DNA of 42,046 nt, taken from positions 1-42,046 of the IMG/VR virus record IMGVR_UViG_3300044701_004230; one strand, given 5' to 3'. The position numbers were made by a program, and so were the translations under genes. This document shows positions 34,783-40,326 of the stretch, in pieces (within the stretch, counting starts at the first letter, position 1; each line of letters begins with the position of its first letter). Source of the stretch: a virus. The notes under the pieces were generated by a model. It did no database searches and was not told where the DNA came from. It saw nothing but the letters and a program-made list of their open reading frames with translations.

Positions 34783-34903
34783 TAGTTTGCCGGAAACGGG
34801 TGGGGGGTATCGTATCGGAACAGGTGAGGGATTGGTTTTCGGGTCTACCTGCGTGAGACGGGTGAGATTTCGGGGTGGGGTACATCTGTATTACGTTTCG
34901 AAT

Positions 34904-34969
34904 TGTGACATGAGGGGTCGGGTCGGAGGGGCTCGCCTCTAGGATGAAGGGGTCCAAAGGGAGAGACCC
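34904..34969 (+). promoter_or_regulatory. Cassette promoter and leader for gene 34970 (weak)
   Basis: TGTGAC at 34904-34909, then 30 nt, then TAGGAT (34940-34945) as a weak -10. The leader GGGAGAGACCC (34959-34969) is followed directly by the GTG start. TATTAC at 34889 may be a second copy of the upstream element. It marks the start of rightward transcription in the divergent region 34783-34969, where I see no other feature. Confidence 0.45.
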
Positions 34970-35251
34970 GTGACCACCTACCTTCCCGCTGAGCTGACCA
35001 TGCAACCCTGCGAGATCAGCAACCCCGACACCCGCATGCTGGCCCTCGAGGCGGGCATGGCACGGGACGCCGCCTACGACGCCCTGCAGGCCTACGCTGA
35101 CGCCGTGTACCGGGAGCTGGTGGAAGGCACCCACCACGCCCGGGGCCTGCGCTTCGACGCCTCCCAGGCCGACCTGATCACCAGGGGGATCCTGTCGGAG
35201 ATGGGCGTCGAGATGGCGCATGACTGGGAGTACGGCCCCACCGCCCCCTAG
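34970..35251 (+). CDS. Early-region hypothetical protein
   Basis: 93 residues. The GTG start is chosen because the conserved GGG-N5-CCC leader ends exactly before it, as in the other cassettes. The protein is helical (DTRMLALEAGMARDAAYDAL, AYADAVYRELVEGTHHARGL), with an acidic C-terminus ending WEYGPTAP. It is GC-rich with strong use of C/G in third positions. No family recognised. First gene of the rightward early block; the next cassette promoter starts right at its stop. Confidence 0.72.
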   Translation: MTTYLPAELTMQPCEISNPDTRMLALEAGMARDAAYDALQAYADAVYRELVEGTHHARGLRFDASQADLITRGILSEMGVEMAHDWEYGPTAP

Positions 35252-35326
35252 GTTACGTATTGTTACGGGCCTCGGCATCGATGCCCATCCGTCCTACCAT
35301 TAGCAAGTCGACCAGGGAACCACCCG
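35252..35326 (+). promoter_or_regulatory. Cassette promoter and start-associated leader
   Basis: Paired upstream elements GGTTAC and TGTTAC (35261-35266) 10 bp apart; exactly 28 nt; -10 TACCAT (35295-35300); leader GGG-AACCA-CCC (35315-35325) one base before the ATG of the 164-residue gene. Confidence 0.65.
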
Positions 35327-35821
35327 ATGACCCAGCTCTACACCCGCGCCACCGCCGACCGCGACGCCGCAGTGATCCGCTCCATCGCCCGCAACTCTGA
35401 TGGCCGCACTCTGCGCGACCTGCAGGATTGCATCGCCAACCTGAACCTTGACGCCCACGTCTGGCGCTCCACCTCTCGCGGCTACCGGGTGGCCATCGCT
35501 GGCCTGACCCTGAACTGGGTGGAAGTGAGCACGCTGTCCCAGGCCGCCGCCCTGGCTGCCCTGCGCATCCCCCAGCCTGCTGCCCCTGGCCCCCTGCAGC
35601 GCCTCGCCCAGTGGGCCAAGGGGTTCGACCTGCAGGAGCTGCGCTGGGACGTGGTCAACGCCCTGCTGGACCGGGGCGTGCCCGCCCTGACCCTGATCCC
35701 CCTGCGTCAACTGCCACGCCTGGTGGGCAGCACAGAGTACGCCTGCAAGACCCAGTGGTTTGAAGCCCCGCTGTGGATCCTGCATGAGGCAGAGCTGGAC
35801 GCCCGCCGCTGGCTCGACTGA
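35327..35821 (+). CDS. Early-region hypothetical protein
   Basis: 164 residues from ATG after a GGG-N5-CCC leader. Two parts: an N-terminal alpha/beta part (YTRATADRDAAVIRSIARNS, DLQDCIANLNLDAHVWRSTS, RGYRVAIAGLTLNWVEVSTL) and a helical C-terminal part (LQRLAQWAKGFDLQELRWDV) ending ELDARRWLD. There is no catalytic or DNA-binding motif that I can name. GC-rich. The stop overlaps the first of three short hairpin repeats. Probably an early host-interaction gene by position only. Confidence 0.72.
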   Translation: MTQLYTRATADRDAAVIRSIARNSDGRTLRDLQDCIANLNLDAHVWRSTSRGYRVAIAGLTLNWVEVSTLSQAAALAALRIPQPAAPGPLQRLAQWAKGFDLQELRWDVVNALLDRGVPALTLIPLRQLPRLVGSTEYACKTQWFEAPLWILHEAELDARRWLD

Positions 35822-35904
35822 TCAGCGATCCTGATGCATAGGGGTTCCTGATGACAGGGGCCCCATCCATCAGCAATCCTGATGCATCAGCAATTCCGAT
35901 GAAT
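35821..35904 (+). repeat. Three 19-nt hairpin repeats in a 364-nt gene-free stretch
   Basis: ATCAGCRATCCTGATGCAT occurs at 35821-35839 and 35869-35887, with a diverged copy at 35886-35904. Each can fold as ATCAG-N5-CTGAT. Between them lies another dyad, CAGGGGCCCC. The gap 35822-36185 also holds the orphan promoter at 35931-35980 and two further hairpins; no credible gene was found in it. Confidence 0.6.
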
Positions 35905-35930
35905 CGGCCAGGATCGATCAGGACTCCTTA

Positions 35931-35980
35931 TGTTACGAAATGTTACAATTTCTTGACCCGCTGCGAGGGCGTGATAGTGG
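35931..35980 (+). promoter_or_regulatory. Orphan cassette promoter without a gene
   Basis: Two TGTTAC copies (35931-35936, 35941-35946) 10 bp apart; a near-consensus -35 TTGACC (35953-35958); exactly 28 nt after the second element, TAGTGG (35975-35980) as a poor -10. Only a GTGAAC/GTTCAC hairpin follows, and no start codon or GGG-CCC leader. It may drive an untranslated RNA or be a decayed cassette. Confidence 0.5.
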
Positions 35981-35992
35981 GGTGGCGGGCGG

Positions 35993-36009
35993 GTGAACGG
36001 GGCGTTCAC
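35993..36009 (+). repeat. Cassette hairpin 1 (short form)
   Basis: GTGAAC-GGGGC-GTTCAC, a perfect 6-bp stem. It shares the outer GTGA/TCAC(G) ends of the cassette hairpin family but has a tight 5-nt loop. It lies 13 nt after the -10 of the orphan promoter. Confidence 0.55.
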
Positions 36010-36057
36010 GCTCACCCTGCCTCATCCTTGCCAGCCCCTCCCGATCCTCGTCCGCAG

Positions 36058-36097
36058 GCGTGAGAGTGAGCGGTCCCTGGGGCCAATGTTCACGATC
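36058..36097 (+). repeat. Cassette hairpin 2
   Basis: GTGAGC and GGTCCC pair with GGGGCC and GTTCAC(GATC), using G-U wobbles that exist only in RNA of this strand. The 40-nt unit is identical, base for base, to the one at 36426-36465. Confidence 0.72.
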
Positions 36098-36107
36098 GTT
36101 TCATTTC

Positions 36108-36185
36108 ATTACAGAATCCGCCCTGGCCAGCGCTGGGGCCATCCCAAAGCCTTACAATCAACCTGTACCACAAGGGAGAAACCCA
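36108..36185 (+). promoter_or_regulatory. Cassette promoter and start-associated leader (irregular spacing)
   Basis: ATTAC (36108-36112) is followed at 40 nt by TACAAT (36153-36158), a longer gap than in the other cassettes and without a clear -35. The leader GGG-AGAAA-CCC (36174-36184) is one base before the ATG. Confidence 0.5.
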
Positions 36186-36422
36186 ATGGGAGCCGTCAAA
36201 GCAATGGCAATTGAGCTCGAGATCCACCAGGATCAAGCAGCCGCCCTCGGCGATGCCGCCACCGCATTCCGCCTGGGGATGCTCGAGGCCTGCCGACTGA
36301 TCGGCGAAGTTGGCAACCGTCACATCGGCAGCTACGACGGCGACCCGTTCCTGGCCGTCAACGACTGCTGGCGGGCAGTGTTCGAGGCAGCCAACTACCT
36401 GAGGGAGGTGTCCGACCTGTAA
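36186..36422 (+). CDS. Early-region hypothetical protein
   Basis: 78 residues. ATG 36186 is chosen over earlier in-frame codons because the GGG-AGAAA-CCC leader ends one base before it. Largely helical: GAVKAMAIELEIHQDQAAAL, GDAATAFRLGMLEACRLIGE, then FLAVNDCWRAVFEAANYLRE. No motif or family recognised. It is flanked by two identical cassette hairpins. Confidence 0.7.
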   Translation: MGAVKAMAIELEIHQDQAAALGDAATAFRLGMLEACRLIGEVGNRHIGSYDGDPFLAVNDCWRAVFEAANYLREVSDL

Positions 36423-36425
36423 GCC

Positions 36426-36465
36426 GCGTGAGAGTGAGCGGTCCCTGGGGCCAATGTTCACGATC
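36426..36465 (+). repeat. Cassette hairpin 3
   Basis: 40 nt identical to hairpin 2. It starts a few bases after the stop codon of the 78-residue gene and ends 23 nt before the next ATG, with no promoter in between, so the next gene must be transcribed through it. Confidence 0.75.
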
Positions 36466-36488
36466 AAGCCATTCACCGGAGTCAATCC

Positions 36489-36755
36489 ATGCCCGTCCCA
36501 TCCGATCTCACCCTGAGTCAACTTGCCTTTCTGAGAGCCTGCGGAAACAGTGTCTGGGGTGTCAAGGCCCGCGATACCTGGGCCGACCCTCGCACCATTG
36601 GCAGCCTGCTCAACCGTGGCCTGATTGAGCTACATAAGCCAGCAGCACCGCTAGACAATCCCAGTGGGAACGCCCACCCTGATGGGCATTGGCAGCCGAC
36701 GCTAAAGGCGCTAAGATCTCCAGTGTGGCCCAATCAACCCCACCGCCTCGCATGA
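36489..36755 (+). CDS. Early-region protein, possible winged-helix fold
   Basis: 88 residues from ATG. The leader has no -10; it reads CCATTCACCGGAGTCAATCC, nearly the same as the leader of 37310, with CCGGAG as ribosome binding site. Residues ~7-48 (LTLSQLAFLRACGNSVWGVK, then RTIGSLLNRGLIELH) look like a small winged-helix domain, with a recognition-helix-like 'TIGSLLNRGLIE'. The C-terminal 35 residues are Pro/His-rich. It could be a phage regulator; this is a fold guess, not a family match. The stop overlaps the ATG of the 37-residue gene. Confidence 0.68.
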   Translation: MPVPSDLTLSQLAFLRACGNSVWGVKARDTWADPRTIGSLLNRGLIELHKPAAPLDNPSGNAHPDGHWQPTLKALRSPVWPNQPHRLA

Positions 36756-36865
36756 AAACCTTTATCGCCATCGTTCTGCTGATCCTTGCCGGCAGCACTG
36801 CCAATCTCCCCCTCGCCGCTGCTCTCCTTGCTGGTGGTATCGGCGTCGGGTTCGTGATAAAATAA
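36752..36865 (+). CDS. 37-residue hydrophobic membrane miniprotein
   Basis: ATGA overlap with the upstream gene stop, so translational coupling is likely. The protein, MKTFIAIVLLILAGS followed by LPLAAALLAGGIGVGFVIK, is hydrophobic almost throughout, with one Lys near each end and room for one long or two short membrane helices. The first half also resembles a signal peptide. No family recognised; candidates are an inner-membrane early effector or a small lysis-type protein. The hairpin follows after 4 nt. Confidence 0.6.
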   Translation: MKTFIAIVLLILAGSTANLPLAAALLAGGIGVGFVIK

Positions 36866-36869
36866 TTCT

Positions 36870-36905
36870 GATCGTGAGCGGTCCCAGGGGCCATTGTTCA
36901 CGATC
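36870..36905 (+). repeat. Cassette hairpin 4
   Basis: GATCGTGAGC ... GTTCACGATC, with inner GGTCCC/GGGGCC, two G-U wobbles. A full 10-bp outer stem. It lies just after the stop of the miniprotein gene; the next promoter element begins at its last base. Confidence 0.75.
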
Positions 36906-36978
36906 ATCACGTTTTGTTACGGGCCTGGCTTTCGCTGGGTCCTTGCTTTATACTAAAAAAGTTCAAGGGGAGAAACCC
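36905..36978 (+). promoter_or_regulatory. Cassette promoter and start-associated leader
   Basis: CATCAC (36905-36910) and TGTTAC (36915-36920) 10 bp apart; 28 nt; -10 TATACT (36949-36954); leader GGG-AGAAA-CCC (36968-36978) touching the ATG. -35 position reads TGGCTT. Confidence 0.7.
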
Positions 36979-37245
36979 ATGACCGCCCAAACGATGACAG
37001 TCACCGACCTCACCCCACTGTGGGACGTGCTCGCAAACCTGGGATGGCACGAGGTGCCAACCGATCTCAGTGAGATTGACGAGAACTGGTGCTTCAACCG
37101 ACTGATCGAGTACTGTGCCGGAGAGCTGGTGGACCTCGTTTACCAGGCCGACTGGGAATGGATGAATGAGTCCGCCCAGGAACTGCGCGAGATCTGGGCT
37201 GAGGCCCATGCTGACGACGCTCGCCACCTGGCCGGGCGCTGGTAA
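36979..37245 (+). CDS. Early-region acidic hypothetical protein
   Basis: 88 residues; ATG 36979 directly follows the GGG-AGAAA-CCC leader. Acidic and Trp-rich: LTPLWDVLANLGWHEVPTDL, ENWCFNRLIEYCAGELVDLV, YQADWEWMNESAQELREIWA. It ends with DDARHLAGRW. Highly negative small early proteins are often host-protein binders or DNA mimics, but no family is recognised here. It is flanked by cassette hairpins 4 and 5. Confidence 0.7.
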   Translation: MTAQTMTVTDLTPLWDVLANLGWHEVPTDLSEIDENWCFNRLIEYCAGELVDLVYQADWEWMNESAQELREIWAEAHADDARHLAGRW

Positions 37246-37251
37246 AAGCGA

Positions 37252-37287
37252 GATCGTGAGCGGTCCCAGGGGCCATTGTTCACGATC
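37252..37287 (+). repeat. Cassette hairpin 5
   Basis: Identical to hairpin 4 over the 36 nt GATCGTGAGC...GTTCACGATC. It ends 22 nt before the next ATG with no promoter in the gap, so read-through is needed for the next gene. Confidence 0.75.
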
Positions 37288-37309
37288 AAACCATCACCGG
37301 AACCGATCC

Positions 37310-37549
37310 ATGACCAACATCACCAGCAAGTCCACCAAAGCCGAGATCCTGGCCGCCTACGAGGCCCTGTTGGCCCAGTCCCAGGCCGAGACCATCACGC
37401 CAGCCGCAGCCCGTAACACCGCCGCCGTGGTAATCCGCGAGACTCAGGCCCTTGTAACGGATTGCTACAAGGCGGGAACCCTGTTGCACCAATGGATCTC
37501 AGGGATTGTTGCCGAACTCTCTCAGCCCGTGCTACGCTCTAACGCATGA
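37310..37549 (+). CDS. Early-region hypothetical protein
   Basis: 79 residues from ATG. It has the short leader class: hairpin, then CCATCACCGGAACCGATCC, then ATG, like gene 36489. Ala-rich and helical (TKAEILAAYEALLAQSQAET, AAARNTAAVVIRETQALVTD), with a C-terminal YKAGTLLHQWISGIVAELSQ. Possibly a coiled-coil or helical bundle. No family recognised. The last codons (GCATGA) run into cassette hairpin 6. Confidence 0.7.
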   Translation: MTNITSKSTKAEILAAYEALLAQSQAETITPAAARNTAAVVIRETQALVTDCYKAGTLLHQWISGIVAELSQPVLRSNA

Positions 37550-37583
37550 GCGTGAGCGGTCCTAGGGGCCATTGTTCACGATC
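37548..37583 (+). repeat. Cassette hairpin 6
   Basis: GAGCGTGAGC ... GTTCACGATC with inner GGTCCTA/GGGGCC. It begins inside the stop codon of the preceding gene (GCATGAGCGTGAGC), showing how tightly the element is tied to gene ends. Confidence 0.72.
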
Positions 37584-37591
37584 ATTTCACT

Positions 37592-37659
37592 TTGTAACGG
37601 ACCTGTCCGATCCGGCCCTCTTCCGATTATTCTTTAGAAGTCACCCAAGGGAAAACCCC
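37592..37659 (+). promoter_or_regulatory. Cassette promoter and start-associated leader
   Basis: TTGTAAC (37592-37598); 29 nt; -10 TATTCT (37628-37633); leader GGG-AAAA-CCCC (37649-37659) touching the ATG. The second upstream element is less clear (TTTCAC, 8 bp away). Confidence 0.66.
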
Positions 37660-37905
37660 ATGACCATCACCGAAGCCACCGCCCTGATTGTCGCCAAGTC
37701 CAAGGAAGCCCCGCTCGGCTACAGGAACTGCGGCAAAGCGGCCTGTATGTACTGGGCTACCACACAGCTTTGGAACGCCGAGTACGCTTCCTGGCAGGCC
37801 ATCGCCACTACCAGCCTGGGCTCCGAGAGCTCCGCTGCTCGCTGTGCCTGGGAACGTCGCACCGCCTACTCTGACGCCTCCACCCTGCTGCTACAGGCCT
37901 GGTGA
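37660..37905 (+). CDS. Early-region hypothetical protein
   Basis: 81 residues; the ATG directly follows the GGG-AAAA-CCCC leader. It reads TITEATALIVAKSKEAPLGY, then NCGKAACMYWATTQLWNAEY, ASWQAIATTSLGS and ARCAWERRTAYSDASTLLLQ. Helical, with three Cys and three Trp. No family recognised. Its stop codon TGA is the start of cassette hairpin 7. Confidence 0.7.
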   Translation: MTITEATALIVAKSKEAPLGYRNCGKAACMYWATTQLWNAEYASWQAIATTSLGSESSAARCAWERRTAYSDASTLLLQAW

Positions 37906-37939
37906 GCGTGAGCGGTCCTAGGGGCCATTGTTCACGATC
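37904..37939 (+). repeat. Cassette hairpin 7
   Basis: GAGCGTGAGC ... GTTCACGATC, the same 36 nt as hairpin 6, overlapping the stop codon of the 81-residue gene. Confidence 0.72.
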
Positions 37940-37953
37940 AAACTCCCTACCTC

Positions 37954-38005
37954 TCGACATTCCCGCCCGGATCCAGTACAATTCAGACAGTCAGGAGTTC
38001 ATCCC
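37954..38005 (+). promoter_or_regulatory. Sigma-70-type promoter and leader
   Basis: -35 TCGACA (37954-37959), 17-nt spacer, -10 TACAAT (37977-37982). No upstream TGTTAC element and no full GGG-CCC leader; instead AGGAG (37993-37997) as a classic ribosome binding site 8 nt before the ATG. Confidence 0.68.
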
Positions 38006-38287
38006 ATGTCCAACCAAGAAATCATCCGCGAGCAGATCGCCAATGCTGGCTCGGGCTTTGTGTCTGTCTATTTCACCAAGCTCAACGGTGAAGAGCGGCA
38101 GATGACGTTCAACCCTCGCCACTTCGGTGAGGTCAAGGGCACTGGCCACGCCATCAAGGATCCGGACGCCCTTGCTAACATCGTCCGGTGCATGGACATC
38201 AAGAAAGGCTGGCGAAGCTTTGACTGCCGCCGTGTCTTCCGGATGCGAGTCAATGGGGAAGTGCTAGACCTGATGCCAGAGGAATGA
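38006..38287 (+). CDS. SH3-like/WYL_2-type small phage protein
   Basis: 93 residues from ATG with AGGAG upstream. The sequence (GSGFVSVYFTKLNGEERQMT, then DIKKGWRSFDCRRVFRMRVN, GEVLDL) follows the plan of the small SH3-barrel phage family known as DUF2693/WYL_2: 'F..V.F.K..G..R.(M).......(D)......(G)(W)R(S)F....V......G'. Such proteins are common in early regions of large phages; their role is not settled (recalled family, not searched). The stop codon overlaps cassette hairpin 8. Confidence 0.75.
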   Translation: MSNQEIIREQIANAGSGFVSVYFTKLNGEERQMTFNPRHFGEVKGTGHAIKDPDALANIVRCMDIKKGWRSFDCRRVFRMRVNGEVLDLMPEE

Positions 38288-38323
38288 TCGTGAGCGGCCC
38301 TGGGGGCCCATTTGCTCACGATC
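38286..38323 (+). repeat. Cassette hairpin 8 (fully Watson-Crick variant)
   Basis: GATCGTGAGC ... GCTCACGATC with inner GGCCC/GGGCC. Both positions that are G-U wobbles in hairpins 2-5 are G-C here, which is what conservation of an RNA helix predicts. Confidence 0.75.
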
Positions 38324-38382
38324 GCGCTGCGATTATAGCCGACTCCAGTCCCGTTCTCTCGCTCTGTAATAAAAAATAACAT

Positions 38383-38436
38383 TTGACACCCCGCCCCGGC
38401 GGCTGTATTATTGGAGAGCCCAATCAGGTTTTAACC
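38383..38436 (+). promoter_or_regulatory. Strong sigma-70-type promoter
   Basis: Consensus -35 TTGACA (38383-38388), 17-nt spacer, -10 TATTAT (38406-38411), the best match to a bacterial housekeeping promoter in the window. The GTG start lies 26 nt past the -10. Leader AGG-TTTTAA-CC. Confidence 0.82.
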
Positions 38437-39150
38437 GTGGCCATCAATCAGAACGGCAGGATTTTATGGGAAGGTCCATCTAATTATGATGGCGCTCCCA
38501 TAGTTGTTATTGCAACAGGTTTCGAGGATGTATCAGCCAACGACAAGACCGGCGGCATGATCCAAACATGGATCCTGCGGCAAGATGTAAAGCCTAACGA
38601 GGCATTTAAAAACGGTTTAGGTGCATCTGTCTGCGGCGATTGCACACACGCGGGCTACAATAATAAAACCTGCTACGTGTTATGGTATCAGGCGCCTTTA
38701 GCGGTTTGGGGTTGTTACCAGCGCGGCAATTATCTGCCCATCGGTGATGACTGGCATCTGTTTGATGATGTAAGCCTACGTGTAGGATCTGCTGGTGATC
38801 CTGCTATGGTGCCCGGGAATGTATGGGTTGAGCCTATTCTGAGGGCAAAGAATCATACGGGTTACACTCATCAATGGCGGCAAGAATGGGCGCAACACCT
38901 TAAGGGTATTGTTCAGGCATCTTGCGATGGTTTGAATGATTACCTGGAGGCAACTGCCCACGGCTGGTCTACGTATCTTGTGACACCCGAGGGCATACCC
39001 GACCCCGCCGGTACTGTACACTGTGCCGCCTCTCATGAGCGCGGGCAAAAAACAAATTGCGCAACCTGCCACCTGTGCGATGGTAACAGTGCTAATGTAG
39101 TAATTCATGCCCACGGCACCCGTGGTAACAAGGTGGAGCTAACAAACTAA
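38437..39150 (+). CDS. Conserved phage protein of unknown function (DUF7227-like)
   Basis: 237 residues from GTG 38437. The longer frame back to 38383 begins inside the promoter -35 box, so I reject it. Motifs: VIATGFEDVSANDKTGGMIQ, TWILRQDVKPNEAFKNG, then SVCGDCTHAGYN and CYVLWYQAPLAVWGCYQRG, with a C-terminal Cys/His cluster (CAASHERGQKTNCATCHLC). I recall this plan as a widespread phage/plasmid family (DUF7227) without known function; the Cys pairs suggest zinc binding. Its codons are more AT-rich than those of the neighbours, so it may have arrived separately. The stop overlaps the next ATG by one base. Confidence 0.75.
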   Translation: MAINQNGRILWEGPSNYDGAPIVVIATGFEDVSANDKTGGMIQTWILRQDVKPNEAFKNGLGASVCGDCTHAGYNNKTCYVLWYQAPLAVWGCYQRGNYLPIGDDWHLFDDVSLRVGSAGDPAMVPGNVWVEPILRAKNHTGYTHQWRQEWAQHLKGIVQASCDGLNDYLEATAHGWSTYLVTPEGIPDPAGTVHCAASHERGQKTNCATCHLCDGNSANVVIHAHGTRGNKVELTN

Positions 39151-39461
39151 TGACAAACATCCTTTGGGCTTATGATGAATCTAGCGGCAGTTTTTCAGCA
39201 TTGCCAGCATCTCCCTGGCTGCTACCAGCTATAGGCCTGCTGGCATTTGCCGCCCTTTGTAAAAAAATAAAGCCACCTTCCGCCGTTGTTGTTGACACTG
39301 GCAGGCCCATAGATTATCAAACTATGGCCTGCAATAGCAGCAGATACTATCAACTATTGGAGAGGCAGAGTATAGGCGACCTGTCGGAATCAGAGCAGGT
39401 TGAGATGATTAACCTGGCCCATCCGCCTTGGGCAAGACCGGGGGAAACCTGGACCTATTAA
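39150..39461 (+). CDS. Small single-pass membrane protein
   Basis: 103 residues; the ATG overlaps the upstream stop (TAATG), so translation is coupled. After a short soluble N-terminus comes one hydrophobic helix (SPWLLPAIGLLAFAALC, residues ~21-37) followed by KKIK, which predicts the C-terminus stays inside. The C-terminal part has YQLLERQSIGDLSESEQVEM and ends in HPPWARPGETWTY. Its AT-rich codons match the upstream gene. Function unknown; perhaps a membrane partner of the upstream protein. Confidence 0.68.
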   Translation: MTNILWAYDESSGSFSALPASPWLLPAIGLLAFAALCKKIKPPSAVVVDTGRPIDYQTMACNSSRYYQLLERQSIGDLSESEQVEMINLAHPPWARPGETWTY

Positions 39462-39527
39462 CCTTTGCAACGGGCTGGCGCTGCTGGCCCGTTTTTGCTA
39501 TTATTGGAGAGCACACGGGAACATCCC
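39456..39527 (+). promoter_or_regulatory. Cassette promoter and start-associated leader
   Basis: TATTAA (39456-39461) and TGCAAC (39466-39471) 10 bp apart; 27 nt; -10 TATTAT (39499-39504); leader GGG-AACAT-CCC (39517-39527) touching the ATG. The core overlaps the terminator at 39470-39496, so ending of the upstream transcript and new initiation share the same bases. Confidence 0.68.
39470..39496 (+). terminator. Intrinsic terminator
   Basis: ACGGGC ... GCCCGT (6-bp stem, 10-nt loop) followed by TTTTT, 9 nt after the stop of the membrane protein gene. Confidence 0.8.
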
Positions 39528-39986
39528 ATGATCAGCCTGGCAGTCTACGATCCCCGCCCTTTGGAGCCCGACTGGGTTCGCTTCGGAGAGCATGACCCCG
39601 CCGAGGATCCCGGCGAGCTGAATTGGCTCATCAGCGAGCGCCGCTGGAATCGTGACCTGAAAGCATACGAAACCTTTGAGGATTCGGGCCATGATATTGA
39701 GGAACTGTTTAAGTTGCTAGATCACATTTACGCTAACGGAATTGAGGTTGAGGTAGAGGTTGACGCTACCGAAATGGGTCCGGTTGAAAGAATGCCAGCC
39801 ATACAGGAATGCGCCTGCTATAAGTGTAAAGTTGAGAGCTTTACTATGATGCACACCCTCATTAAGTTTAGCGATTGCGAGCAGGAAACTACTGATAACG
39901 ATGAAGCTCTATACATGATTGAAGCGGCTATTTATAATCGAGAAAAAATCTTAGCAGACATCAATCAGATTGATCCTACGCCATAA
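39528..39986 (+). CDS. Early-region acidic hypothetical protein
   Basis: 152 residues; ATG 39528 directly follows the GGG-AACAT-CCC leader. Acidic: YDPRPLEPDWVRFGEHDPAE, LNWLISERRWNRDLKAYETF, then HIYANGIEVEVEVDATEMGP, a Cys pair ECACYKCKVE, and a C-terminal helix AALYNREKI-like segment. No family recognised; the second half is AT-richer than the first, as in the two genes before it. Followed by cassette hairpin 9. Confidence 0.7.
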   Translation: MISLAVYDPRPLEPDWVRFGEHDPAEDPGELNWLISERRWNRDLKAYETFEDSGHDIEELFKLLDHIYANGIEVEVEVDATEMGPVERMPAIQECACYKCKVESFTMMHTLIKFSDCEQETTDNDEALYMIEAAIYNREKILADINQIDPTP

Positions 39987-40018
39987 AATATAACAAATTG
40001 GCTGATTCCTCGCGAGAT

Positions 40019-40052
40019 CGTGAATCAGCGCGAAAGCGCAGGCTGATTCACG
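40019..40052 (+). repeat. Cassette hairpin 9 (different inner stem)
   Basis: CGTGAATCAGC pairs with GCTGATTCACG (11 bp, perfect), with a small GCGC-GAAA-GCGC-type stem inside. The outer CGTGA/TCACG is shared with the other hairpins, while the inner six base pairs are wholly different. Confidence 0.75.
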
Positions 40053-40064
40053 CTCACCCGTCTT

Positions 40065-40139
40065 TGTTAACTTCTGTAACATGCCTTGCCACCGGCTTGG
40101 GCGGGCCCTATTATTAGGAAGTCCAAAGGGCACAACCCA
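40065..40139 (+). promoter_or_regulatory. Cassette promoter and start-associated leader
   Basis: TGTTAA (40065-40070) and TGTAAC (40075-40080) 10 bp apart; 28 nt; -10 TATTAT (40109-40114) with -35 TTGCCA 17 nt before it; leader GGG-CACAA-CCC (40128-40138) one base before the ATG. Confidence 0.74.
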
Positions 40140-40322
40140 ATGTCCATCTACACCGACAACGGCTACGCTGACCGCAAGGAGTACCTCGACGAGCTTCGCG
40201 AGGAATACGGCAACCTGGTCGACATTCTGATCACTGTGCTGCCTGCCAGTGAGGATTTCGACGGGCTTGTTACCGAGCTTGATGATGCTGCCTACGCCTA
40301 CCACGACCTGATCGGAGCCTGA
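40140..40322 (+). CDS. Small acidic early-region protein
   Basis: 60 residues; ATG one base after the GGG-CACAA-CCC leader. Strongly acidic: MSIYTDNGYADRKEYLDELR, EEYGNLVDILITVLPAS, then DFDGLVTELDDAAYAYHDL. Probably a small helical hairpin. No family recognised. The next gene begins 4 nt after the stop, with GGAG inside the last codons as its ribosome binding site. Confidence 0.68.
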   Translation: MSIYTDNGYADRKEYLDELREEYGNLVDILITVLPASEDFDGLVTELDDAAYAYHDLIGA

Positions 40323-40326
40323 AACC

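Noticed and set aside
34763-35785. Minus-strand open frames of 161-171 residues opposite the first early genes
   Set aside because: Shadow of GC-rich plus-strand genes that have leaders and promoters; the minus frames have none.
35821-35904. CRISPR-like array
   Set aside because: Only three 19-nt copies, the last two overlapping by 2 nt, with no regular unique spacers and no cas genes.
35851-36063. 70-residue plus-strand open frame in the hairpin-repeat stretch
   Set aside because: No ribosome binding site, low-quality composition, and it spans repeats and the orphan promoter.
36058-38323. CRISPR or insertion-sequence ends for the 36-40 nt hairpin repeats
   Set aside because: The intervals between copies are coding genes of different lengths, and no transposase is present.
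38310-38330. Cyanobacterial HIP1 octamer as a host hint
   Set aside because: Only the partial CGATCGC(G) is present near hairpin 8; the full GCGATCGC was not found, so it gives no support for a host.
38383-38436. Longer N-terminus of the 237-residue protein starting at a TTG
   Set aside because: The TTG is part of the -35 box and lies upstream of the expected transcription start.
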